NCBI GenBank assembly: GCA_016927555.1
Contig: JAFGML010000010.1
Location: 1 to 38,056, forward strand
From: Thermoplasmatota archaeon
GTDB taxonomy: Archaea; Thermoplasmatota; E2; DHVEG-1
Reading direction: 5' to 3'
Length of the DNA stretch: 38,056 nt
Shown here: positions 25,256 through 33,154 of the stretch, piece after piece
How positions within the stretch are numbered: the first letter of the stretch is position 1
How the letters are laid out: every line of letters starts with the position of its first letter
Program-made: the position numbers and the translations under genes
Notes under the pieces: model-generated
Databases searched by the model: none
Seen by the model: the letters and a program-made list of their open reading frames with translations, nothing else
Told to the model about the DNA's origin: nothing

Positions 25256-27985
25256 ATGGTCTCTCAACGGATGGATGATGCCGTCACAGAAGTACTCTCC
25301 AGTATCATTTTGTTGATGATTGCAGTCGCGGTGTTTGCCTCAGGGGCACTGGTGGTATACAACTCAGTGAATACCTACAGCGAGGATTATGAACAGCCAG
25401 CAGTGACCATCATCGGGACGATCCAAGGGCCGTACATCGTGTTGGATCATACAGGTGGCCATGGGTTGTCGTTGGAGACCACAAAGGTCACGTTTACCGT
25501 TGGTGGCGATACGTATGCTGGTACTATTAACCAACATGACTGGATGAGTACTGCAGCAATGGAGAATGGCAAGTGGAACATTGGGGAGCAGGTGATGTTC
25601 GATGGGAATGCACCTCCCGGTGGCTCTGGAGAGATACCTGCAGGTGGTGATCCTCAGAAGGGTGGAGAAGAACCCCCTGGAGGCGAGGAACCACCCGCCG
25701 GTGGAGAGGAACCACCAGAGAAGCCTCCTAAGGGGGGCGAAGAAGAACCGAAGGGGGGTGGTGAAGACCCTCCGGAAGAACCCCCTGCTGAAGGCGGGGA
25801 ACCAGAAGGGCCCTCTGAGAGTGTCTTCGAAGGCCTGAAAGTGGAAGTCACCGTCCTTGATTTACGCACCAACACCGTCATCATGACAGGTGTGCTGCAG
25901 AGTGGTGAAGAAAACGCAGATCCTGAAGTAATTACAAAAGCTGCGACACTCATCACTTCGTATTCAGCACGATTGCACTGTGAGTATGATTTCCATGGTT
26001 ATACTGAAGAACGAGCACGAAAATTTCTGTATTGGGAACAGGAAGAACCTAGTGTCATATTTGAAACTGATTGGGTAGTTGTTGGGTCACAGAGCGGCAG
26101 CGATTTCGAAGACATCTGTGGGTTAAATCTGAACACGGAGTACGTGTTTAAAGCACGGATTCGCTATGTCAAAGACGAAGGTGTTCAGATGAAAGAAGGC
26201 GTAGAGTTATCGTTTACCACCTTTGATGAAATGGTCGGTCAATGGTTTTTTGAGGAAGGCAGTGGCACAACTGCTCATGATTCCTCTCGATATGCGAATA
26301 ATGGGGTGATCGAGGGAGCAACGTTTGTTCCACCTGGAATCCTCCCGCCTCCAGACTTAGGGAATTATGCGTTACAATTCGATGGGATTGATGATATGGT
26401 CACTGTGGGTGATGCCAGTTGGTTACGACTCTACGAACAATTTAGTGTAGAGGCGTGGGTCAAACCATTCTACGATGATACCGTTGGGTGTGCTGGTGAT
26501 ATCAAAGCAACAGTGATGTCAGGGGATGTGAATGTCCACTATGAGCCAGATATTGTCGCAATTGATGACACCTCCTCTGGTGGTGATGATGAGAACAAGT
26601 TTTATCTTCTGGCGTATAGAACAGACAGCTACGAAGGAGTTATTGAAACTGTTTATCTCGATGAAGATGGTCGTATCACTGGAAAGGAAGATTTCATCTC
26701 TGTTGGGGCTGAGTATTGCGAGCCTGATATCGCGTATCTGTCTGCAGAGAACTATGTTATTGTTTGGAGCGCCTTGGACCTCCATAGCATCCTTGTCACT
26801 GTGGTAAGCATCAACACTGAAGGAACGATCACCCGCCATGGGGAGCAATCCTTTGCAGGTTCTGGACGAGAACCAAATTGTGTTGTCGTGAACGGTGGAG
26901 CTGATTATCATATTCTTGCTGTCTCTCTCGGTGGTGAGATAACAGGGGCAGGAACACTGATGACATTTCATATTGATGCCTCTGGAGATGATATTCAATT
27001 CAGAGCAACAACTCCGCTAGATGCGAAGCGATGTTCAGCAACAGATCTTGCCCGTGTTGGTCATGGGGCTTGTGCTATTGTGTACTGTGGAGGAGAAGAT
27101 GATGTGCCGCCTGGTGATCCTCCCGAAGGGGATGCAGCGGTTCTCATCCTGCAAACCTTCTCTGTTTCGCCCCTTGGTAGTATTACTCCATTGAGTATAT
27201 TTTCCAATCCTCTTTCCTCTTTTGGCGAACCTGCTATTGCTCAGCTCGAAGGTTCGAATGTGTATGTGATTGCCGTTGGTTTTACAAGTGGAGATTCAGG
27301 CGTCTTGTACACCATAAAAATCCACATGGCAGGTGGGGAGATTGAACATACGTTCTCAGACTATTTTTATCTCAGTGAGAAGAGTTCAGATGAACCTACC
27401 GTCATCTCGGTGAACGACCACATGGTTGCTGTTGTCTTTGGTGGAAATTGCGATGGCGGCATCTGTTTTACCTTTGAGGTCACCTCAGGTGGGATCCTTT
27501 CGCACCTCGATACCAAAATATATGATACAGGTGGTTTTTCCTCGGCAATCATTCGTATGAAAAACCCAACAGAGAGGTACCTCATCGTGTTCGGGGCTGG
27601 AGACTGTTACGCCGAGGGAAGATGTGTCTCCTCGTTGATCTTCCAACAGACGGTGTTAAAAACCATTTTAAATAAGCAGTCCGCCTATGGGTTGTTTGCC
27701 ACAGACAGCAAGGTGTTTGTGGTTCTCAATGACCGGCAAATCCTCTCTTGCGATATCAAACCCGAGGTGTGGAATTTCATTGCTCTCACCTCTGCGCCAC
27801 TCATCGGGGAGAATGTGAACCTGTACATTAACGGTAACTGGAAGGCGCCCGGGTACCGTACGTCCCCTCTGGAACCTGAGACTAGCCCTCTGATTATCGG
27901 AGGGATATCAGGGGTGATTGATGAGGTGACACTGTACCGTCGTACGCTGACTCCAGAAGAAATCCGTACACATTACTTTTCCTAA
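25256..27985 (+). CDS. Giant pilin-like adhesin: LamG domain interrupted by seven propeller-like repeats
   Basis: The 909-residue protein begins with an archaeal pilin-type N-terminus: short charged head, DDAVTEV, then a hydrophobic helix (LSSIILLMIAVAVFASGALV). A pilin-like head follows (GKWNIGEQ, VEVTVLDLRTNTV), interrupted at about 118-188 by a Pro/Gly/Glu-rich tract. A fibronectin-III-like domain lies at about 220-320 (LNLNTEYVFKARIRY). LamG strands start at 327 (VGQWFFEEGSGT, LQFDGIDDMVTV, FSVEAWVKPF to 405). They resume near 803 (TILNKQSAYGLF, WNFIALTSAP, VNLYINGNW, GVIDEVTLYRRTLTPEEI). Between lie about 395 residues in seven repeats, each with a D-I/V start, a Y-I/V-V strand and a G-L-TV-I-DG-I end. 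I infer surface display on a pilus and binding of glycan or protein. Class III processing is assumed, not shown. Confidence 0.8.
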   Translation: MVSQRMDDAVTEVLSSIILLMIAVAVFASGALVVYNSVNTYSEDYEQPAVTIIGTIQGPYIVLDHTGGHGLSLETTKVTFTVGGDTYAGTINQHDWMSTAAMENGKWNIGEQVMFDGNAPPGGSGEIPAGGDPQKGGEEPPGGEEPPAGGEEPPEKPPKGGEEEPKGGGEDPPEEPPAEGGEPEGPSESVFEGLKVEVTVLDLRTNTVIMTGVLQSGEENADPEVITKAATLITSYSARLHCEYDFHGYTEERARKFLYWEQEEPSVIFETDWVVVGSQSGSDFEDICGLNLNTEYVFKARIRYVKDEGVQMKEGVELSFTTFDEMVGQWFFEEGSGTTAHDSSRYANNGVIEGATFVPPGILPPPDLGNYALQFDGIDDMVTVGDASWLRLYEQFSVEAWVKPFYDDTVGCAGDIKATVMSGDVNVHYEPDIVAIDDTSSGGDDENKFYLLAYRTDSYEGVIETVYLDEDGRITGKEDFISVGAEYCEPDIAYLSAENYVIVWSALDLHSILVTVVSINTEGTITRHGEQSFAGSGREPNCVVVNGGADYHILAVSLGGEITGAGTLMTFHIDASGDDIQFRATTPLDAKRCSATDLARVGHGACAIVYCGGEDDVPPGDPPEGDAAVLILQTFSVSPLGSITPLSIFSNPLSSFGEPAIAQLEGSNVYVIAVGFTSGDSGVLYTIKIHMAGGEIEHTFSDYFYLSEKSSDEPTVISVNDHMVAVVFGGNCDGGICFTFEVTSGGILSHLDTKIYDTGGFSSAIIRMKNPTERYLIVFGAGDCYAEGRCVSSLIFQQTVLKTILNKQSAYGLFATDSKVFVVLNDRQILSCDIKPEVWNFIALTSAPLIGENVNLYINGNWKAPGYRTSPLEPETSPLIIGGISGVIDEVTLYRRTLTPEEIRTHYFS
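25608..25820 (+). repeat. Pro/Gly/Glu-rich low-complexity tract in the pilin head
   Basis: About 70 codons are almost only Gly, Glu, Pro and Lys, in irregular GGEEPP-like units. The next gene has only a short PMGGGG turn at this place. The tract is a flexible insertion, probably grown by slippage or unequal exchange. Confidence 0.85.
26519..27655 (+). repeat. Seven tandem propeller-like repeats inside LamG
   Basis: Seven degenerate units of about 50-60 residues were counted by their shared end motif (GVIETVYLDEDGRI, GVLYTIKIHMAGGEI and others). Seven is the commonest blade number for beta-propellers. The repeats are visible only at protein level. Confidence 0.65.
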
Positions 27986-28039
27986 TCTATCTCTCCAAAG
28001 CCGAGTGCATCATCCGCTGCTGTAAAAGCCTTCTTAATG

Positions 28040-28047
28040 TTTATATA
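28040..28047 (+). promoter_or_regulatory. TATA box of the second pilin-like adhesin gene
   Basis: TTTATATA gives a predicted start near 28070, hence a leader of about 95 nt, the longest in the window. The leader contains GC-rich half-repeats around GGCACGTGTCC but no clear riboswitch. Confidence 0.45.
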
Positions 28048-28164
28048 CAACGTTGTAATACTGTATAGGTGTGATGCACGTACCACTGCTCTAAAATGTA
28101 GTTGGTATGCTGTCGTGTGTGGCACGTGTCCTGCACGTTCACATGATTAAGGATGGGATGGATC

Positions 28165-31100
28165 ATGCGGAAAAAAACACAGAACATTTTTACTACAAAG
28201 CTTGCTTGTTCTTTCAAGCGTACCTCGTGGTCGAACCAAGCCGTCTCCGAGGTCGTTGGCGTAGTGCTCCTGCTGGGGATTATTGGTGCGTTTATGGCTG
28301 CTCTCACCCTTGTGATGTACGATCCGTTTTCGTCGACAGGCAATGAATCGCCTGCCGTTGAACTGGTTGGGGTGGTGGAAAACGATGAATCTGGATCATC
28401 CTACATCTACTTTGAGCATCGCGGTGGTCCCCCTTTATCAGGCAATGTACAAATCACTCTCACCTATGAGGATAGCGACCATGAGTTTCTTGTCCAGGAT
28501 CTTTTACCTGGAGGTGATGAGAATAATGATGGGTACTGGAACATGGGGGAGCAGCTCACGTATTCAGTCTGGCCGATGGGTGGTGGAGGTACACAAATTA
28601 ATGTGGTTGGTCTCCTAGTGAAGGCGTTGATTATTGATCCAACCCTCAACACGGTGTTGTTGAATTCGGTACTGCAGGATGGGTTGACAGGTATCTACCC
28701 GTATATCACAGGTATCTCCGCTGTTCCCTTAAGTGATGAGGCGACCTTGACCTTGACGTATAACAGACGAACCTATGTTGGAGCAACGCATGTGTGCTTC
28801 CAGTACAGAGAATGGAGTAGTACGCCAGGAAGCACCCCGTGGATTCCACCTGAGTCACCTCCTGCTCTAGGTCATAGTGGGTGGGAAGAAATTCCACTTG
28901 CGCCCCCTACTACAGGATCATGGGATGATACGATTACGAATCTTGCGCCAAATACAAAGTATGACTATCGAGCATGGATACGATATCAAAATATATATAC
29001 TCCTGCAGACGCGTATGATTTTACAGGAACAAAATCCTTTACCACAGGCGGTAATGTGATAGGCCAGTGGCATTTCGAAGAGAACGTGAATAATAAAGCG
29101 TGGGATGAAACCACCTATGAGAACCATGGTGATGTGTACGGGGCTCAATGGGTATCTGGGGTGCCTTCGCCTGTTGGAAGCGAAGAGGCGTTGGAGTTTG
29201 ATGGAATCGATGATCAGGTTATTGTCCCCTATAAACCCTGCTTAGACCTTGAAGACAAGCTTAGTATCGAGGCGTGGCTGAAACCGTACGATGATAACAC
29301 CATGGGTGACATCACTGCACAAAAACTTGAGGACTCAGCGTTTCCTATTACCAGCCCTGATTGTCACGACCCTGATATCATTCATGTCTCCGGGGATGTG
29401 TACGCGATAGCCTGCCGTGGAACAAGCCATGATGGGTATCTCATCACCGTCACCATTACAGACCAAGGAGCAATTACGAATAATCATGATATTGTTGATT
29501 CCATGCGGTTCACTTGGGTAAGTGATTATCCTCCTGCAGGAGTCAACCATGATTGCTACAAGCCTAGGATCATTCATGTCTCAGACCAAGGAAGCTATCA
29601 AGTGTTTGCTATTGTATACTCAACCAGCGCTTCAAATACAGGTGGATATCTGATTACTGTAGCAATTAATAACGATGGCACGATTCAAAAAGGAGCTACG
29701 TTTGCAGGTGATCTGCTAAAGTTCAGGCAAAGTGGAGAGAATTGTTTTGACCCATATATCACTCACATAAATGGTGACGTCTACGCGATCGTCTATGGAT
29801 ATCAAAATAAAGATCGTGGGCATCTCATAACCGTGACAATCTCTGCTGTTGGAGAGATTCAGGATACTATAGTTGAAACACTATCATATGATAGCGATAC
29901 GGCGAATGAAGAACCAAATGAATACTGTACACTCTTTCATGTTAATGGGGATATTTATGGAATAGGATTCAGTGGAAAAGATCAGGATGGAAACATAGTG
30001 ACAGTAAAAATCCCGGACAGTGGTGTAGGTCTTGAGAGAAAAACATTTGATGCATATGATCTGGATAGTGCGCATTCAATGTCCTTTGTCCACATAGGTG
30101 ATATTACCCATCTTTCCACAAGTTGCCAGCTTTTTGCTGTTGCATACAATCACTACGAAGGAACGTCCTCATATGTAAAAATCAATTACGTGATAATTAG
30201 TAACGACGGTTTATTCATCTATAAAGATTTATCAGCGGTAATAGATTTATATGAATCTACTAGTGGTGGTTACTTTGAAACAGAAATGATACGTGTTGAT
30301 GATAACACCCTAGCAGTTATCTATCGACAATATTCAAGTTATGGCATGATTCAAACTGTCGACATTGATATCAATACTAGAGCCATCACGCCAGTTGACT
30401 CGGAATTGTTTGCACGATCCTGTGCTCTGCCAAGCGTCATTAAATTAGGCACGAATACAGACAACAATTATTTTGCAATCGCCTATAAAGGAGCGGGATA
30501 CGACGGGGTGATAAAAACCATAGAAATCCAGGATAATGGTACCATCGTCCTTCCCTGCATTGATACCTTGGAGTTAGGCTACTTCTGTTGGTACGACCCT
30601 GATATGGTACATGTCGCCAACGACATCTACGCGATAGCGTACAGCGACCTTGACTACCATGGTGTTCTTAGAACAATCAAAATAAACTCCAATGGAGTCA
30701 TCGATGAAACAGTCAATTCATACAAATTTGAGGATGAATATAACTGGTACGGGACAAAGATCCTCCCTGTCGCAGGGGACTACTTTGCGGTTTTCTACCG
30801 CGGCCCAAGTGGAAAACTGAACATATGCACCCTACAGATCAGCAACGATGGTCAAACAATCACTTTTGTTGATGCTGCTTCGTTTACATCACTCTCCATC
30901 TATGTTCATTCAGATGTCATAGAGGTTACTGAGAGTATTAGTAATAAAAAAACATATGCTGTTGTCTACACCACTTCTTCTATTATGAAAATCGCGACCA
31001 TTTCCATTGATGAAACAAATGGAGATATTGACAGAAATCCCATTGACACAGAGTCTTTCACCATGGTTGATGAATGTTATTATCCGTCTATCACACAGGT

Positions 31101-32115
31101 CTACAGCACTACTGACCCTTCGATTACACAAAATATTTATGCACTTGCCTTCAATATGAAAGTCTCAGGGAAGTACTACGGCCATGTGAAGACCGTAGAG
31201 ATCACTGATGAGGGATTAATCAATGATATCGTGGATCCAAACAGTCAATTTAGATTTCAAGAACATGATACTTATGCCAATAGTTACTATCCTGCTATAC
31301 TAAGTGCTACCAACGGATACTGCATCCTGGCTTCAAACATCCGTGAAAAACCTGGTACATCGTACTTATACAATGGAACCATCCACACCATTCACATCGA
31401 CCAGGATGGCCTCATCCAACAGCAGGTCATCGATGAATTATACAAAGGATCCGATTTTCAATTCGTCTACCCTCAGCTCATCCATATCAAAGATGAAGTC
31501 TATGCCGCAGTGACATATCCCAAGTACCTCTACCTGTTTAAAGTGGGTACAGAGAATGGAGACCTCTCAGATGACTACGTCAAAAAACTCGAAATTCATG
31601 CCACAGCAGTAAATCCAGCAACCATGCTGCAGACGACTCAAAATCCAGACCTGTACGCCATTCTTCACAGAGCAGGGAATGGAGGCGATGATGCGTATGT
31701 AACCACCGTAGAAATCACCACCTCATACACGACGACAACCAAGGCCATAGTCGCAAAACACGATACCTCTAGCTCACTAGGTTTTGGACTCTATATTGAT
31801 AACACTAATATTTATGTGAAAATCAATGGGTTGACATTCACTCAACCATTCACACCAGCCGAACCAGATAAGTGGAACTACATTGTACTTACTTACGATA
31901 AGGATGCAAACTCAGACAACATCAACCTCTACATCAACGGAGAAGTAAAACTATCAGAGGACTACGATGCTGGTATTAATTCACATCAAGACGAGTTGAT
32001 TTTCGGTTTATTCAACGGCCTGCTTGATGAAATCACCATCTGGGATAAACCCCTTGAATCCGAGGATATTCAAACCACGTGGACTGAATACTTAGCATCC
32101 CTTCCACCACCATGA
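28165..32115 (+). CDS. Giant pilin-like adhesin: LamG domain interrupted by fourteen propeller-like repeats
   Basis: I chose the ATG at 28165 (1316 aa) because GGATGGGATGG precedes it; an in-frame ATG at 28153 is possible. The N-terminus is pilin-like: basic head, NQAVSEV, then a helix (VGVVLLLGIIGAFMAALTLV). The pilin-like head (GYWNMGEQLTYSV, ALIIDPTLNTVLLNSV) precedes a fibronectin-III-like domain (LAPNTKYDYRAWIRYQ). LamG starts at 298 (VIGQWHFEENVN, LEFDGIDDQVIV, LSIEAWLKPYDD to about 376). It resumes at 1193 (KAIVAKHDTSSS, WNYIVLTYDKD, INLYINGEV, GLLDEITIWDKPLESEDI). Some 810 residues between hold fourteen repeats such as DPDIIHVSGDVYAIA...GYLITVTITDQGAI, enough for two seven-bladed propellers. 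The insert is more AT-rich than the flanks. The next pilin-like gene starts 9 nt after its stop. Confidence 0.82.
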   Translation: MRKKTQNIFTTKLACSFKRTSWSNQAVSEVVGVVLLLGIIGAFMAALTLVMYDPFSSTGNESPAVELVGVVENDESGSSYIYFEHRGGPPLSGNVQITLTYEDSDHEFLVQDLLPGGDENNDGYWNMGEQLTYSVWPMGGGGTQINVVGLLVKALIIDPTLNTVLLNSVLQDGLTGIYPYITGISAVPLSDEATLTLTYNRRTYVGATHVCFQYREWSSTPGSTPWIPPESPPALGHSGWEEIPLAPPTTGSWDDTITNLAPNTKYDYRAWIRYQNIYTPADAYDFTGTKSFTTGGNVIGQWHFEENVNNKAWDETTYENHGDVYGAQWVSGVPSPVGSEEALEFDGIDDQVIVPYKPCLDLEDKLSIEAWLKPYDDNTMGDITAQKLEDSAFPITSPDCHDPDIIHVSGDVYAIACRGTSHDGYLITVTITDQGAITNNHDIVDSMRFTWVSDYPPAGVNHDCYKPRIIHVSDQGSYQVFAIVYSTSASNTGGYLITVAINNDGTIQKGATFAGDLLKFRQSGENCFDPYITHINGDVYAIVYGYQNKDRGHLITVTISAVGEIQDTIVETLSYDSDTANEEPNEYCTLFHVNGDIYGIGFSGKDQDGNIVTVKIPDSGVGLERKTFDAYDLDSAHSMSFVHIGDITHLSTSCQLFAVAYNHYEGTSSYVKINYVIISNDGLFIYKDLSAVIDLYESTSGGYFETEMIRVDDNTLAVIYRQYSSYGMIQTVDIDINTRAITPVDSELFARSCALPSVIKLGTNTDNNYFAIAYKGAGYDGVIKTIEIQDNGTIVLPCIDTLELGYFCWYDPDMVHVANDIYAIAYSDLDYHGVLRTIKINSNGVIDETVNSYKFEDEYNWYGTKILPVAGDYFAVFYRGPSGKLNICTLQISNDGQTITFVDAASFTSLSIYVHSDVIEVTESISNKKTYAVVYTTSSIMKIATISIDETNGDIDRNPIDTESFTMVDECYYPSITQVYSTTDPSITQNIYALAFNMKVSGKYYGHVKTVEITDEGLINDIVDPNSQFRFQEHDTYANSYYPAILSATNGYCILASNIREKPGTSYLYNGTIHTIHIDQDGLIQQQVIDELYKGSDFQFVYPQLIHIKDEVYAAVTYPKYLYLFKVGTENGDLSDDYVKKLEIHATAVNPATMLQTTQNPDLYAILHRAGNGGDDAYVTTVEITTSYTTTTKAIVAKHDTSSSLGFGLYIDNTNIYVKINGLTFTQPFTPAEPDKWNYIVLTYDKDANSDNINLYINGEVKLSEDYDAGINSHQDELIFGLFNGLLDEITIWDKPLESEDIQTTWTEYLASLPPP
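29350..31735 (+). repeat. Fourteen tandem propeller-like repeats inside LamG
   Basis: Fourteen units were counted by eye through their end motif (GHLITVTISAVGEI, GVIKTIEIQDNGTI, GHVKTVEITDEGLI and others). Units 4, 5, 10 and 13 are the most diverged. The count is exactly twice that of the preceding gene. Confidence 0.65.
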
Positions 32116-32124
32116 AGGTGAACC

Positions 32125-33012
32125 ATGAAAAAAGGAAAAAAACTATGGAAGAAACTACAGCAAAAAGATGACGCGGTCGCTGGCATCATCGTTGCAGTCC
32201 TGCTCGTTGGACTGCTTACTTCAGTCCTTGCCATTGTCCAAACCGTCTACGTCCCTCAGTGGATGCAGCAAAAAGAAGCAGAACACATGAACGTCGTCAT
32301 GGATCAGTTCGCGTTACTGAAATTTGCCATCGATTCCCAGGCATTAAACGAAAATAGTGACATCGCCCTGTCAGCATCTATTACCCTGGGCAGCAAGGAA
32401 TGGCCAATATTTACCTCATCACGAGCATACGGATCACTAGAAATAACAGAAGAAGGAACCGCTTTTTTTATCACAAAAGACGAACCGACAAACCCACAGC
32501 TGTTTTCCACATCATTTGGCGCTGTCCGATACACGTCACAAAACGCCTACTTCCTCAACAAAGAGTACGTCTATGAAGCAGGAGCGTTGATCGCCAGCCA
32601 GACAGATGGGAACGTCATGGCCATCGTCCCTAACTTCCATGCGACCTACATCAGTGCTGGCACCTGTAACCTGGAGATGATGTTTACCCTCATTAACACA
32701 AAAGGCATAGGGGAAAAAACATCCATCGGAGGATATGGCACCTATCCAATACAAACACGCTTCCTCACCTCAAATGTCTATGGTCCTTTCACAGATGTTA
32801 AAGCATTTAGCTTTCCAACAGAGTACCAAAACGCATGGGAAGATTTCTTCATCAGCGTTTTTACAAAAGCAAACCTACCTGCAAATTCCTATAGTGTGAT
32901 TACAACCGTAGAGGGGTACATCACAGTAGAATTTCAAAACCTCGACCAGGTCACCATGACTGTGAAATCCGTAGATGTCGAAGTCCAAATCGCCCCCGGC
33001 TGGATCGGCTAA
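32125..33012 (+). CDS. Pilin-like membrane protein, resembling the archaeal DUF7289 type
   Basis: The ATG has AAGGTGAA just upstream, overlapping the previous stop, so it is co-translated with the giant adhesin gene (295 aa). A basic head (MKKGKKLWKKLQQKDDAVAG) precedes one helix (IIVAVLLVGLLTSVLAIVQT) and PQWMQQKEAEHMNVVMDQF, a segment I associate with haloarchaeal DUF7289-type pilin-like proteins. The remaining 220 residues are a predicted beta-rich ectodomain with no repeats. It may be a minor pilin or a tip or base adaptor for the two giant pilins. The assignment rests on the N-terminus and context. Confidence 0.75.
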   Translation: MKKGKKLWKKLQQKDDAVAGIIVAVLLVGLLTSVLAIVQTVYVPQWMQQKEAEHMNVVMDQFALLKFAIDSQALNENSDIALSASITLGSKEWPIFTSSRAYGSLEITEEGTAFFITKDEPTNPQLFSTSFGAVRYTSQNAYFLNKEYVYEAGALIASQTDGNVMAIVPNFHATYISAGTCNLEMMFTLINTKGIGEKTSIGGYGTYPIQTRFLTSNVYGPFTDVKAFSFPTEYQNAWEDFFISVFTKANLPANSYSVITTVEGYITVEFQNLDQVTMTVKSVDVEVQIAPGWIG

Positions 33013-33038
33013 TACTCATACCTTTCAATAGTAGTAAC

Positions 33039-33047
33039 ATTTAAAAT
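33039..33047 (+). promoter_or_regulatory. Possible TATA box of the pilus motor operon
   Basis: A CATTTAAAAT-like site lies in the 142-nt gap before the coiled-coil gene, with a predicted start near 33070. No terminator is evident upstream, so readthrough from the pilin genes is equally possible. Confidence 0.3.
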
Positions 33048-33154
33048 AACAAAACAACATACCACACCAGAACAAAAAAAAATATGAATGGGATGCAACC
33101 ACGCAGCATTATTGCTAGTGCATCTCCTACAACAAAAGGATGGGAACAACACTT

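Noticed and set aside
25608-25820. A CRISPR-like or short tandem DNA array
   Set aside because: The repetition is irregular codon-level low complexity inside an open frame, with no spacers.
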